Shown: in pieces, positions 32,050-46,974 of the stretch | Position numbering within the stretch: the first letter of the stretch is position 1 | Layout of the letters: each line of letters starts with the position of its first letter | Source of the DNA: Siphonodentalium dalli | Taxonomy: Eukaryota; Mollusca; Scaphopoda; Gadilida; Siphonodentaliidae | Assembly: GCA_032622095.1 (NCBI GenBank) | Contig: CP136062.1 | Location: 200,147,887 to 200,211,886 of the forward strand | Length of the DNA: 64,000 nt | Direction: 5' to 3' | Made by a program: the position numbers and the translations under genes | Notes under the pieces: model-generated | Database searches by the model: none | What the model was told of the DNA's origin: nothing | What the model saw: the letters and a program-made list of their open reading frames with translations, nothing else

Positions 32050-34053
32050 ATAAAGTCCCTGTAATTTAAACATCATATGGCTCCACATCCACCTGAGTTT
32101 GAAAAATTGAAATGCAAAAGTTTTGTCTACAGCACCCGAGATTCCCAGGCGGTCACCCATCCAGGTACTAACCGGTCTCGACGTTGCTTAACTTCGGTGA
32201 TCGGACGAGAACCGGTGGTTTCAACGTGATATGGCCGTAGACATAAAGTCCCTGTAATTTAAACATCATATGGCTCCACATCCACCTGTGTTTGAAAAAT
32301 TGAAATGCAAAAGTTTTGTCTACAGCACCCGAGATTCCCAGGCGGTCACCCATCCAGGTACTAACCGGGCTCGACGTTGCTTAACTTCGGTGATCGGACG
32401 AGAACCGGTGGTTTCAACGTGATATGGCCGTAGACATAAAGTCCCTGTAATTTAAACATCATATGGCTCCACATCCACCTGTGTTTGAAAAATTGAAATG
32501 CAAAAGTTTTGTCTACAGCACCCGAGATTCCCAGGCGGTCACCCATCCAGGTACTAACCGGGCTCGACGTTGCTTAACTTCGGTGATCGGACGAGAACCG
32601 GTGGTTTCAACGTGATATGGCCGTAGACATAAAGTCCCTGTAATTTAAACATCATATGGCTCCACATCCACCTGTGTTTGAAAAATTGAAATGCAAAAGT
32701 TTTGTCTACAGCACCCGAGATTCCCAGGCGGTCACCCATCCAGGTACTAACCGGGCTCGACGTTGCTTAACTTCGGTGATCGGACGAGAACCGGTGGTTT
32801 CAACGTGATATGGCCGTAGACATAAAGTCCCTGTAATTTAAACATCATATGGCTCCACATCCACCTGTGTTTGAAAAATTGAAATGCAAAAGTTTTGTCT
32901 ACAGCACCCTAGATTCCCAGGCGGTCACCCATCCAGGTACTAACCGGGCTCGACGTTGCTTAACTTCGGTGATCGGACGAGAACCGGTGGTTTCAACGTG
33001 ATATGGCCGTAAACATAAAGTCCCTGAAATTTAAACATCATATGGCTCCACATCCACCTGTGTTTGAAAAATTGAAATGCAAAAGTTGTGTCTACAGCAC
33101 CCGAGATTCCCAGGCGGTCACCCATCCAGGTACTAACCGGGCTCGACGTTGCTTATCTTCGGTGATCGGACGAGAACCGGTGGTTTCAACGTGATATGGC
33201 CGTAGACATAAAGTCCCTGTAATTTAAGCATCATATGGCTCCACATCCACCTGTGTTTGAAAAATTGAAATGCAAAAGTTTTGTCTACAGCACCCGAGAT
33301 TCCCAGGCGGTCACCCATCCAGGTACTAACCCGGCTCGACTTTGCTTAACTTCGGTGATCGGACGAGAACCGGTGGTTTCAACGTGATATGGCCGTAGAC
33401 ATAAAGTCCCTGTAATTTAAACATCATATGGCTCCACATCCACCTGTGTTTGAAAAATTGAAATGCAAAAGTTTTGTCTACAGCACCCGAGATTCCCAGG
33501 CGGTCACCCATCCAGGTACTAACCGGGCTCGACGTTGCTTAACTTCGGTGATCGGACGAGAACCGGTGGTTTCAACGTGATATGGCCGTAGACATAAAGT
33601 CCCTGTAATTTAAACATCATATGGCTCCACATCCACCTGTGTTTGAAAAATTGAAATGCAAAAGTTTTGTCTACAGCACCCGAGATTCCCAGGCGGTCAC
33701 CCATCCAGGTACTAACCGGGCTCGACGTTGCTTAACTTCGGTGATCGGACGAGAACCGGTGGTTTCAACGTGATATGGCCGTAGACATAAAGTCCCTGTA
33801 ATAAACATCATATGGCTCCACATCCACCTGTGTTTGAAAAATTGAAATGCAAAAGTTTTGTCTACAGCACCCGAGATTCCCAGGCGGTCACCCATCCAGG
33901 TACTAACCGGGCTCGACGTTGCTTAACTTCGGTGATCGGACGAGAACCGGTGGTTTCAACGTGATATGGCCGTAGACATAAAGTCCCTGTAATTTAAAAC
34001 ATCATATGGCTCCACATCCACCTGTGTTTGAAAAATAGAAATGCAAAAGTTTT

Positions 34054-34171
34054 GTCTACGGCACCCTAGATTCCCAGGCGGTCACCCATCCAGGTACTAA
34101 CCGGGCTCGACGTTGCTTAACTTCGGTGATCGGACGAGAACCGGTGGTTTCAACGTGATATGGCCGTAGAC
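34054..34171 (-). rRNA. 5S rRNA A/B hybrid copy
   Basis: Carries the B-type 3' changes (A105, C112) but the A-type 5' end (C3) and A-type promoter, consistent with recombination or gene conversion between unit types. A similar hybrid lies at 59182-59299. Confidence 0.8.
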
Positions 34172-37100
34172 ATAAAGTCCCTGTAATTTAAACATCATAT
34201 GGCTCCACATCCACCTGTGTTTGAAAAATTGAAATGCAAAAGTTTTGTCTACAGCACCCGAGATTCCCAGGCGGTCACCCATCCAGGTACTAACCGGGCT
34301 CGACGTTGCTTAACTTCGGTGATCGGACGAGAACCGGTGGTTTCAACGTGATATGGCCGTAGACATAAAGTCCCTGTAATTTAAACATCATATGGCTCCA
34401 CATCCACCTGTGTTTGAAAAATTGAAATGCAAAAGTTTTGTCTACAGCACCCGAGATTCCCAGGCGGTCACCCATCCAGGTACTAACCGGGCTCGACGTT
34501 GCTTAACTTCGGTGATCGGACGAGAACCGGTGGTTTCAACGTGATATGGCCGTAGACATAAAGTCCCTGTAATTTAAACATCATATGGCTCCACATCCAC
34601 ATGTGTTTGAAAAATTGAAATGCAAAAGTTTTGTCTACAGCACCCGAGATTCCCAGGCGGTCACCCATCCAGGTACTAACCGGGCTCGACGTTGCTTAAC
34701 TTCGGTGATCGGACGAGAACCGGTGGTTTCAACGTGATATGGCCGTAGACATAAAGTCCCTGTAATTTAAACATCATATGGCTCCACATCCACCTGTGTT
34801 TGAAAAATTGAAATGCAAAAGTTTTGTCTACAGCACCCGAGATTCCCAGGCGGTCACCCATCCAGGTACTAACCGGGCTCGACGTTGCTTAACTTCGGTG
34901 ATCGGACGAGAACCGGTGGTTTCGACGTGATATGGCCGTAGACATAAAGTCCCTGTAATTTAAACATCATATGGCTCCACATCCACCTGTGTTTGAAAAA
35001 TTGAAATGCAAAAGTTTTGTCTACAGCACCCGAGATTCCCAGGCGGTCACCCATCCAGGTACTAACCGGGCTCGACGTTGCTTAACTTCGGTGATCGGAC
35101 GAGAACCGGTGGTTTCAACGTGATATGGCCGTAGACATAAAGTCACTGTAATTTAAACATCATATGGCTCCACATCCACCTGTGTTTGAAAAATTGAAAT
35201 GCAAAAGTTTTGTCTACAGCACCCGAGATTCCCAGGCGGTCACCCATCCAGGTACTAACCGGGCTCGACGTTGCTTAACTTCGGTGATTGGACGAGAACC
35301 GGTGGTTTCAACGTGATATGGCCGTAGACATAAAGTCCCTGTAATTTAAACATCATATGGCTCCACATCCACCTGTGTTTGAAAAATTGAAATGCAAAAG
35401 TTTTGTCTACAGCACCCGAGATTCCCAGCCGGTCACCCATCCAGGTACTAACCGGGCTCGACGTTGCTTAACTTCGGTGATCGGACGAGAACCGGTGGTT
35501 TCAACGTGATATGGCCGTAGACATAAAGTCCCTGTAATTTAAACATCATATGGCTCCACATCCACCTGTGTTTGAAAAATTGAAATGCAAAAGTTTTGTC
35601 TACAGCACCCGAGATTCCCAGGCGGTCACCCATCCAGGTACTAACCGGGCTCGACGTTGCTTAACTTCGGTGATCGGACGAGAACCGGTGGTTTCAACGT
35701 GATATGGCCGTAGACATAAAGTCCCTGTAATTTAAACATCATATGGCTCCACATCCACCTGTGTTTGAAAAATTGAAATGCAAAAGTTTTGTCTACAGCA
35801 CCCGAGATTCCCAGGCGGTCACCCATCCAGGTACTAACCGGGCTCGACGTTGCTTAACTTCGGTGATCGGACGAGAACCGGTGGTTTCAACGTGATATGG
35901 CCGTAGACATAAAGTCCCTGTAATTTAAACATCATATGGCTCCACATCCACCTGTGTTTGAAAAATTGAAATGCAAAAGTTTTGTCTACAGCACCCGAGA
36001 TTCCCAAGCGGTCACCCATCCAGGTACTAACCGGGCTCGACGTTGCTTAACTTCGGTGATCGGAGGAGAACCGGTGGTTTCAACGTGATATGGCCGTAGA
36101 CATAACGTCCCTGTAATTTAAACATCATATGGCTCCACATCCACCTGTGTTTGAAAAATTGAAATGCAAAAGTTTTGTCTACAGCACCCGAGATTCCCAG
36201 GCGGTCACCCATCCAGGTACTAACCGGGCTCGACGTTGCTTAACTTCGGTGATCGGACGAGAACCGGTGGTTTCAACGTGATGTGGTCGTAGACATAAAG
36301 TCCCTGTAATTTAAACATCATATGGCTCCACATCCACCTGTGTTTGAAAAATTGAAATGCAAAAGTTTTGTCTACAGCACCCGAGATTCCCAGGCGGTCA
36401 CCCATCCAGGTACTAACCCGGCTCGACTTTGCTTAACTTCGGTGATCGGACGAGAACCGGTGGTTTCAACGTGATATGGCCGTAGACATAAAGTCCCTGT
36501 AATTTAAACATCATATGGCTCCACATCCACCTGAGTTTGAAAAATTGAAATGCAAAAGTTTTGTCTACAGCACCCGAGATTCCCAGGCGGTCACCCATCC
36601 AGGTACTAACCGGTCTCGACGTTGCTTAACTTCGGTGATCGGACGAGAACCGGTGGTTTCAACGTGATATGGCCGTAGACATAAAGTCCCTGTAATTTAA
36701 ACATCATATGGCTCCACATCCACCTGTGTTTGAAAAATTGAAATGCAAAAGTTTTGTCTACAGCACCCGAGATTCCCAGGCGGTCACCCATCCAGGTACT
36801 AACCGGGCTCGACGTTGCTTAACTTCGGTGATCGGACGAGAACCGGTGGTTTCCACGTGATATGGGCCGTAGACATAAAGTCCCTGTAATTTAAACATCA
36901 TATGGCTCCACATCCACCTGTGTTTGAAAAATTGAAATGCAAAAGTTTTGTCTACAGCACCCGAGATTCCCAGGCGGTCACCCATCCAGGTACTAACCGG
37001 GCTCGACGTTGCTTAACTTCGGTGATCGGACGAGAACCGGTGGTTTCAACGTGATATGGCCGTAGACATAAAGTCCCTGTAATTTAAACATCATATGGCT

Positions 37101-38492
37101 CCACATCCACCTGTGTTTGAAAAATTGAAATGCAAAAGTTTTGTCTACAGCACCCGAGATTCCCAGGCGGTCACCCATCCAGGTACTAACCGGGCTCGAC
37201 GTTGCTTAACTTCGGTGATCGGACGAGAACCGGTGGTTTCAACGTGATATGGCCGTAGACATAAAGTCCCTGTAATTTAAACATCATATGGCTCCACATC
37301 CACCTGTGTTTGAAAAATTGAAATGCAAATGTTTTGTCTACAGCACCCTAGATTCCCAGGCGGTCACCCATCCAGGTACTAACCGGGCTCGACGTTGCTT
37401 AACTTCGGTGATCGGACGAGAACCGGTGGTTTCAACGTGATATGGCCGTAAACATAAAGTCCCTGAAATTTAAACATCATATGGCTCCACATCCACCTGT
37501 GTTTGAAAAATTGAAATGCAAAAGTTGTGTCTACAGCACCCGAGATTCCCAGGCGGTCACCCATCCAGGTACTAACCGGGCTCGACGTTGCTTAACTTCG
37601 GTGATCGGACGAGAACCGGTGGTTTCAACGTGATATGGCCGTAGACATAAAGTCCCTGTAATTTAAGCATCATATGGCTCCACATCCACCTGTGTTTGAA
37701 AAATTGAAATGCAAAAGTTTTGTCTACAGCACCCGAGATTCCCAGGCGGTCACCCATCCAGGTACTAACCCGGCTCGACTTTTGCTTAACTTCGGTGATC
37801 GGACGAGAACCGGTGGTTTCAACGTGATATGGCCGTAGACATAAAGTCCCTGTAATTTAAACATCATATGGCTCCACATCCACCTGTGTTTGAAAAATTG
37901 AAATGCAAAAGTTTTGTCTACAGCACCCGAGATTCCCAGGCGGTCACCCATCCAGGTACTAACCGGGCTCGACGTTGCTTAACTTCGGTGATCGGACGAG
38001 AACCGGTGGTTTCAACGTGATATGGCCGTAGACATAAAGTCCCTGTAATTTAAACATCATATGGCTCCACATCCACCTGTGTTTGAAAAATTGAAATGCA
38101 AAAGTTTTGTCTACAGCACCCGAGATTCCCAGGCGGTCACCCATCCAGGTACTAACCGGGCTCGACGTTGCTTAACTTCGGTGATCGGACGAGAACCGGT
38201 GGTTTCAACGTGATATGGCCGTAGACATAAAGTCCCTGTAATAAACATCATATGGCTCCACATCCACCTGTGTTTGAAAAATTGAAATGCAAAAGTTTTG
38301 TCTACAGCACCCGAGATTCCCAGGCGGTCACCCATCCAGGTACTAACCGGGCTCGACGTTGCTTAACTTCGGTGATCGGACGAGAACCGGTGGTTTCAAC
38401 GTGATATGGCCGTAGACATAAAGTCCCTGTAATTTAAACATCATATGGCTCCACATCCACCTGTGTTTGAAAAATTGAAATGCAAAAGTTTT

Positions 38493-38610
38493 GTCTACGG
38501 CACCCTAGATTCCCAGGCGGTCACCCATCCAGGTACTAACCGGGCTCGACGTTGCTTAACTTCGGTGATCGGACGAGAACCGGTGGTTTCAACGTGATAT
38601 GGCCGTAAAC
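38493..38610 (-). rRNA. 5S rRNA B-type variant (C3T, C105A, T112C), representative
   Basis: Starts GTTTACGGCC and ends TAGGGTGCCGTAGAC. In helix I the change at position 3 gives a U3-G116 wobble while the change at 112 turns the G7-U112 wobble into G7-C112, so pairing is kept; C105 to A weakens helix V. The upstream element reads TTTAAATTT. Other B copies start (low coordinate) at 39844, 40421, 41772, 43121, 43698, 45049, 45626, 46012, 46589, 47940, 48905, 49870, 50835, 51800, 57824, 60939 and 63847. Copies at 32897, 37336 and 56662 have T3 and A105 but keep T112. The internal control region is intact. It could be a second expressed 5S type. Confidence 0.88.
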
Positions 38611-41600
38611 ATAAAGTCCCTGAAATTTAAACATCATATGGCTCCACATCCACCTGTGTTTGAAAAATTGAAATGCAAAAGTTGTGTCTACAGCACCCGA
38701 GATTCCCAGGCGGTCACCCATCCAGGTACTAACCGGGCTCGACGTTGCTTAACTTCGGTGATCGGACGAGAACCGGTGGTTTCAACGTGATATGGCCGTA
38801 GACATAAAGTCCCTGTAATTTAAGCATCATATGGCTCCACATCCACCTGTGTTTGAAAAATTGAAATGCAAAAGTTTTGTCTACAGCACCCGAGATTCCC
38901 AGGCGGTCACCCATCCAGGTACTAACCCGGCTCGACTTTGCTTAACTTCGGTGATCGGACGAGAACCGGTGGTTTCAACGTGATATGGCCGTAGACATAA
39001 AGTCCCTGTAATTTAAACATCATATGGCTCCACATCCACCTGTGTTTGAAAAATTGAAATGCAAAAGTTTTGTCTACAGCACCCGAGATTCCCAGGCGGT
39101 CACCCATCCAGGTACTAACCGGTCTCGACGTTGCTTAACTTCGGTGATCGGACGAGAACCGGTGGTTTCAACGTGATATGGCCGTAGACATAAAGTCCCT
39201 TTAATTTTAACATCATATGGCTCTACATCCACCTGTGTTTGAAAAATTGAAATGCAAAAGTTTTGTCTACAGCACCCGAGATTCCCAGGCGGTCACCCAT
39301 CCAGGTACTAACCGGGCTCGACGTTGCTTAACTTCGGTGATCGGACGAGAACCGGTGGTTTCAACGTGATATGGCCGTAGACATAAAGTCCCTGTAATTT
39401 AAACATCATATGGCTCCACATCCACCTGTGTTTGAAAAATTGAAATGCAAAAGTTTTGTCTACAGCACCCGAGATTCCCAGGCGGTCACCCATCCAGGTA
39501 CTAACCGGGCTCGACGTTGCTTAACTTCGGTGATCGGACGAGAACCGGTGGTTTCAACGTGATATGGCCGTAGACATAAAGTCCCTGTAATTTAAACATC
39601 ATATGGCTCCACGTCCACCTGTGTTTGAAAAATTGAAATGCAAAAGTTTTGTCTACAGCACCCGAGATTCCCAGGCGGTCACCCATCCAGGTACTAACCG
39701 GGCTCGACGTTGCTTAACTTCGGTGATCGGACGAGAACCGGTGGTTTCAACGTGATATGGCCGTAGACATAAAGTCCCTGTAATTTAAACATCATATGGC
39801 TCCACATCCACCTGTGTTTGAAAAATTGAAATGCAAAAGTTTTGTCTACGGCACCCTAGATTCCCAGGCGGTCACCCATCCAGGTACTAACCGGGCTCGA
39901 CGTTGCTTAACTTCGGTGATCGGACGAGAACCGGTGGTTTCAACGTGATATGGCCGTAAACATAAAGTCCCTGAAATTTAAACATCATATGGCTCCACAT
40001 CCACCTGTGTTTGAAAAATTGAAATGCAAAAGTTTTGTCTACAGCACCCGAGATTCCCAGGCGGTCACCCATCCATGTACTAACCGGGCTCGACGTTGCT
40101 TAACTTCGGTGATCGGACGAGAACCGGTGGTTTCAACGTGATATGGCCGTAGACATAAAGTCCCTGTAATAAACATCATATGGCTCCACATCCACCTGTG
40201 TTTGAAAAATTGAAATGCAAAAGTTTTGTCTACAGCACCCGAGATTCCCAGGCGGTCACCCATCCAGGTACTAACCGGGCTCGACGTTGCTTAACTTCGG
40301 TGATCGGACGAGAACCGGTGGTTTCAACGTGATATGGCCGTAGACATAAAGTCCCTGTAATTTAAACATCATATGGCTCCACATCCACCTGTGTTTGAAA
40401 AATTGAAATGCAAAAGTTTTGTCTACGGCACCCTAGATTCCCAGGCGGTCACCCATCCAGGTACTAACCGGGCTCGACGTTGCTTAACTTCGGTGATCGG
40501 ACGAGAACCGGTGGTTTCAACGTGATATGGCCGTAAACATAAAGTCCCTGAAATTTAAACATCATATGGCTCCACATCCACCTGTGTTTGAAAAATTGAA
40601 ATGCAAAAGTTGTGTCTACAGCACCCGAGATTCCCAGGCGGTCACCCATCCAGGTACTAACCGGGCTCGACGTTGCTTAACTTCGGTGATCGGACGAGAA
40701 CCGGTGGTTTCAACGTGATATGGCCGTAGACATAAAGTCCCTGTAATTTAAGCATCATATGGCTCCACATCCACCTGTGTTTGAAAAATTGAAATGCAAA
40801 AGTTTTGTCTACAGCACCCGAGATTCCCAGGCGGTCACCCATCCAGGTACTAACCCGGCTCGACTTTGCTTAACTTCGGTGATCGGACGAGAACCGGTGG
40901 TTTCAACGTGATATGGCCGTAGACATAAAGTCCCTGTAATTTGAACATCATATGGCTCCACATCCACCTGTGTTTGAAAAATTGAAATGCAAAAGTTTTG
41001 TCTACAGCACCCGAGATTCCCAGGCGGTCACCCATCCAGGTACTAACCGGTCTCGACGTTGCTTAACTTCGGTGATCGGACGAGAACCGGTGGTTTCAAC
41101 GTGATATGGCCGTAGACATAAAGTCCCTTTAATTTTAACATCATATGGCTCTACATCCACCTGTGTTTGAAAAATTGAAATGCAAAAGTTTTGTCTACAG
41201 CACCCGAGATTCCCAGGCGGTCACCCATCCAGGTACTAACCGGGCTCGACGTTGCTTAACTTCGGTGATCGGACGAGAACCGGTGGTTTCAACGTGATAT
41301 GGCCGTAGACATAAAGTCCCTGTAATTTAAACATCATATGGCTCCACATCCACCTGTGTTTGAAAAATTGAAATGCAAAAGTTTTGTCTACAGCACCCGA
41401 GATTCCCAGGCGGTCACCCATCCAGGTACTAACCGGGCTCGACGTTGCTTAACTTCGGTGATCGGACGAGAACCGGTGGTTTCAACGTGATATGGCCGTA
41501 GACATAAAGTCCCTGTAATTTAAACATCATATGGCTCCACGTCCACCTGTGTTTGAAAAATTGAAATGCAAAAGTTTTGTCTACAGCACCCGAGATTCCC

Positions 41601-44600
41601 AGGCGGTCACCCATCCAGGTACTAACCGGGCTCGACGTTGCTTAACTTCGGTGATCGGACGAGAACCGGTGGTTTCAACGTGATATGGCCGTAGACATAA
41701 AGTCCCTGTAATTTAAACATCATATGGCTCCACATCCACCTGTGTTTGAAAAATTGAAATGCAAAAGTTTTGTCTACGGCACCCTAGATTCCCAGGCGGT
41801 CACCCATCCAGGTACTAACCGGGCTCGACGTTGCTTAACTTCGGTGATCGGACGAGAACCGGTGGTTTCAACGTGATATGGCCGTAAACATAAAGTCCCT
41901 GAAATTTAAACATCATATGGCTCCACATCCACCTGTGTTTGAAAAATTGAAATGCAAAAGTTTTGTCTACAGCACCCGAGATTCCCAGGCGGTCACCCAT
42001 CCAGGTACTAACCGGGCTCGACGTTGCTTAACTTCGGTGATCGGACGAGAACCGGTGGTTTCAACGTGATATGGCCGTAGACATAAAGTCCCTGTAATAA
42101 ACATCATATGGCTCCACATCCACCTGTGTTTGAAAAATTGAAATGCAAAAGTTTTGTCTACAGAACCCGAGATTCCCAGGCGGTCACCCATCCAGGTACT
42201 AACCCGGCTCGACTTTGCTTAACTTCGGTGATCGGACGAGAACCGGTGGTTTCAACGTGATATGGCCGTAGACATAAAGTCCCTGTAATTTAAACATCAT
42301 ATGGCTCCACATCCACCTGTGTTTGAAAAATTGAAATGCAAAAGTTTTGTCTACAGCACCCGAGATTCCCAGGCGGTCACCCATCCAGGTACTAACCGGT
42401 CTCGACGTTGCTTAACTTCGGTGATCGGACGAGAACCGGTGGTTTCAACGTGATATGGCCGTAGACATAAAGTCCCTTTAATTTTAACATCATATGGCTC
42501 TACATCCACCTGTGTTTGAAAAATTGAAATGCAAAAGTTTTGTCTACAGCACCCGAGATTCCCAGGCGGTCACCCATCCAGGTACTAACCGGACTCGACG
42601 TTGCTTAACTTCGGTGATCGGACGAGAACCGGTGGTTTCAACGTGATATGGCCGTAGACATAAAGTCCCTGTAATTTAAACATCATATGGCTCCACATCC
42701 ACCTGTGTTTGAAAAATTGAAATGCAAAAGTTTTGTCTACAGCACCCGAGATTCCCAGGCGGTCACCCATCCAGGTACTAACCGGGCTCGACGTTGCTTA
42801 ACTTCGGTGATCGGACGAGAACCGGTGGTTTCAACGTGATATGGCCGTAGACATAAAGTCCCTGTAATTTAAACATCATATGGCTCCACGTCCACCTGTG
42901 TTTGAAAAATTGAAATGCAAAAGTTTTGTCTACAGCACCCGAGATTCCCAGGCGGTCACCCATCCAGGTACTAACCGGGCTCGACGTTGCTTAACTTCGG
43001 TGATCGGACGAGAACCGGTGGTTTCAACGTGATATGGCCGTAGACATAAAGTCCCTGTAATTTAAACATCATATGGCTCCACATCCACCTGTGTTTGAAA
43101 AATTGAAATGCAAAAGTTTTGTCTACGGCACCCTAGATTCCCAGGCGGTCACCCATCCAGGTACTAACCGGGCTCGACGTTGCTTAACTTCGGTGATCGG
43201 ACGAGAACCGGTGGTTTCAACGTGATATGGCCGTAAACATAAAGTCCCTGAAATTTAAACATCATATGGCTCCACATCCACCTGTGTTTGAAAAATTGAA
43301 ATGCAAAAGTTTTGTCTACAGCACCCGAGATTCCCAGGCGGTCACCCATCCAGGTACTAACCGGGCTCGACGTTGCTTAACTTCGGTGATCGGACGAGAA
43401 CCGGTGGTTTCAACGTGATATGGCCGTAGACATAAAGTCCCTGTAATAAACATCATATGGCTCCACATCCACCTGTGTTTGAAAAATTGAAATGCAAAAG
43501 TTTTGTCTACAGCACCCGAGATTCCCAGGCGGTCACCCATCCAGGTACTAACCGGGCTCGACGTTGCTTAACTTCGGTGATCGGACGAGAACCGGTGGTT
43601 TCAACGTGATATGGCCGTAGACATAAAGTCCCTGTAATTTAAACATCATATGGCTCCACATCCACCTGTGTTTGAAAAATTGAAATGCAAAAGTTTTGTC
43701 TACGGCACCCTAGATTCCCAGGCGGTCACCCATCCAGGTACTAACCGGGCTCGACGTTGCTTAACTTCGGTGATCGGACGAGAACCGGTGGTTTCAACGT
43801 GATATGGCCGTAAACATAAAGTCCCTGAAATTTAAACATCATATGGCTCCACATCCACCTGTGTTTGAAAAATTGAAATGCAAAAGTTGTGTCTACAGCA
43901 CCCGAGATTCCCAGGCGGTCACCCATCCAGGTACTAACCGGGCTCGACGTTGCTTAACTTCGGTGATCGGACGAGAACCGGTGGTTTCAACGTGATATGG
44001 CCGTAGACATAAAGTCCCTGTAATTTAAGCATCATATGGCTCCACATCCACCTGTGTTTGAAAAATTGAAATGCAAAAGTTTTGTCTACAGCACCCGAGA
44101 TTCCCAGGCGGTCACCCATCCAGGTACTAACCCGGCTCGACTTTGCTTAACTTCGGTGATCGGACGAGAACCGGTGGTTTCAACGTGATATGGCCGTAGA
44201 CATAAAGTCCCTGTAATTTAAACATCATATGGCTCCACATCCACCTGTGTTTGAAAAATTGAAATGCAAAAGTTTTGTCTACAGCACCCGAGATTCCCAG
44301 GCGGTCACCCATCCAGGTACTAACCGGTCTCGACGTTGCTTAACTTCGGTGATCGGACGAGAACCGGTGGTTTCAACGTGATATGGCCGTAGACATAAAG
44401 TCCCTTTAATTTTAACATCATATGGCTCTACATCCACCTGTGTTTGAAAAATTGAAATGCAAAAGTGTTGTCTACAGCACCCGAGATTCCCAGGCGGTCA
44501 CCCATCCAGGTACTAACCGGGCTCGACGTTGCTTAACTTCGGTGATCGGACGAGAACCGGTGGTTTCAACGTGATATGGCCGTAGACATAAAGTCCCTGT

Positions 44601-45048
44601 AATTTAAACATCATATGGCTCCACATCCACCTGTGTTTGAAAAATTGAAATGCAAAAGTTTTGTCTACAGCACCCGAGATTCCCAGGCGGTCACCCATCC
44701 AGGTACTAACCGGGCTCGACGTTGCTTAACTTCGGTGATCGGACGAGAACCGGTGGTTTCAACGTGATATGGCCGTAGACATAAAGTCCCTGTAATTTAA
44801 ACATCATATGGCTCCACGTCCACCTGTGTTTGAAAAATTGAAATGCAAAAGTTTTGTCTACAGCACCCGAGATTCCCAGGCGGTCACCCATCCAGGTACT
44901 AACCGGGCTCGACGTTGCTTAACTTCGGTGATCGGACGAGAACCGGTGGTTTCAACGTGATATGGCCGTAGACATAAAGTCCCTGTAATTTAAACATCAT
45001 ATGGCTCCACATCCACCTGTGTTTGAAAAATTGAAATGCAAAAGTTTT

Positions 45049-46974
45049 GTCTACGGCACCCTAGATTCCCAGGCGGTCACCCATCCAGGTACTAACCGGG
45101 CTCGACGTTGCTTAACTTCGGTGATCGGACGAGAACCGGTGGTTTCAACGTGATATGGCCGTAAACATAAAGTCCCTGAAATTTAAACATCATATGGCTC
45201 CACATCCACCTGTGTTTGAAAAATTGAAATGCAAAAGTTTTGTCTACAGCACCCGAGATTCCCAGGCGGTCACCCATCCAGGTACTAACCGGGCTCGACG
45301 TTGCTTAACTTCGGTGATCGGACGAGAACCGGTGGTTTCAACGTGATATGGCCGTAGACATAAAGTCCCTGTAATAAACATCATATGGCTCCACATCCAC
45401 CTGTGTTTGAAAAAATGAAATGCAAAAGTTTTGTCTACAGCACCCGAGATTCCCAGGCGGTCACCCATCCAGGTACTAACCGGGCTCGACGTTGCTTAAC
45501 TTCGGTGATCGGACGAGAACCGGTGGTTTCAACGTGATATGGCCGTAGACATAAAGTCCCTGTAATTTAAACATCATATGGCTCCACATCCACCTGTGTT
45601 TGAAAAATTGAAATGCAAAAGTTTTGTCTACGGCACCCTAGATTCCCAGGCGGTCACCCATCCAGGTACTAACCGGGCTCGACGTTGCTTAACTTCGGTG
45701 ATCGGACGAGAACCCGTGGTTTCAACGTGATATGGCCGTAAACATAAAGTCCCTGAAATTTAAACATCATATGGCTCCACATCCACCTGTGTTTGAAAAA
45801 TTGAAATGCAAAAGTTGTGTCTACAGCACCCGAGATTCCCAGGCGGTCACCCATCCAGGTACTAACCGGGCTCGACGTTGCTTAACTTCGGTGATCGGAC
45901 GAGAACCGGTGGTTTCAACGTGATATGGCCGTAGACATAAAGTCCCTGTAATTTAAACATCATATGGCTCCACATCCACCTGTGTTTGAAAAATTGAAAT
46001 GCAAAAGTTTTGTCTACGGCACCCTAGATTCCCAGGCGGTCACCCATCCAGGTACTAACCGGGCTCGACGTTGCTTAACTTCGGTGATCGGACGAGAACC
46101 GGTGGTTTCAACGTGATATGGCCGTAAACATAAAGTCCCTGAAATTTAAACATCATATGGCTCCACATCCACCTGTGTTTGAAAAATTGAAATGCAAAAG
46201 TTTTGTCTACAGCACCCGAGATTCCCAGGCGGTCACCCATCCAGGTACTAACCGGGCTCGACGTTGCTTAACTTCGGTGATCGGACGAGAACCGGTGGTT
46301 TCAACGTGATATGGCCGTAGACATAAAGTCCCTGTAATAAACATCATATGGCTCCACATCCACCTGTGTTTGAAAAAATGAAATGCAAAAGTTTTGTCTA
46401 CAGCACCCGAGATTCCCAGGCGGTCACCCATCCAGGTACTAACCGGGCTCGACGTTGCTTAACTTCGGTGATCGGACGAGAACCGGTGGTTTCAACGTGA
46501 TATGGCCGTAGACATAAAGTCCCTGTAATTTAAACATCATATGGCTCCACATCCACCTGTGTTTGAAAAATTGAAATGCAAAAGTTTTGTCTACGGCACC
46601 CTAGATTCCCAGGCGGTCACCCATCCAGGTACTAACCGGGCTCGACGTTGCTTAACTTCGGTGATCGGACGAGAACCCGTGGTTTCAACGTGATATGGCC
46701 GTAAACATAAAGTCCCTGAAATTTAAACATCATATGGCTCCACATCCACCTGTGTTTGAAAAATTGAAATGCAAAAGTTGTGTCTACAGCACCCGAGATT
46801 CCCAGGCGGTCACCCATCCAGGTACTAACCGGGCTCGACGTTGCTTAACTTCGGTGATCGGACGAGAACCGGTGGTTTCAACGTGATATGGCCGTAGACA
46901 TAAAGTCCCTGTAATTTAAGCATCATATGGCTCCACATCCACCTGTGTTTGAAAAATTGAAATGCAAAAGTTTT
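45049..46974. repeat. 963-bp (5-unit) tandem duplication in array
   Basis: Markers GAAAAAATG (about 45411 and 46374), GAGAACCCGTGG (about 45710 and 46673) and the B-type genes at 45049/46012 and 45626/46589 are all 963 bp apart. The two copies appear essentially identical, so this is one of the youngest events in the array. Confidence 0.9.

Larger units (their letters stand above)
29616..38300. repeat. Segmental duplication within array, offset about 4438 bp
   Basis: A series of private unit variants (the CCACATGTG unit at 30195, TTTCGACGTG at about 30483, GGAGGAGAACC at 31625, GATGTGGTCG at 31845, CCTGAGTTTG at about 32091, GTAAACATAAAG at 33010) recurs in the same order 4438-4439 bp further on (34633, about 34921, 36064, 36283, about 36530, 37449). 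That is 23 units duplicated in tandem with few private changes since. Confidence 0.9.
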
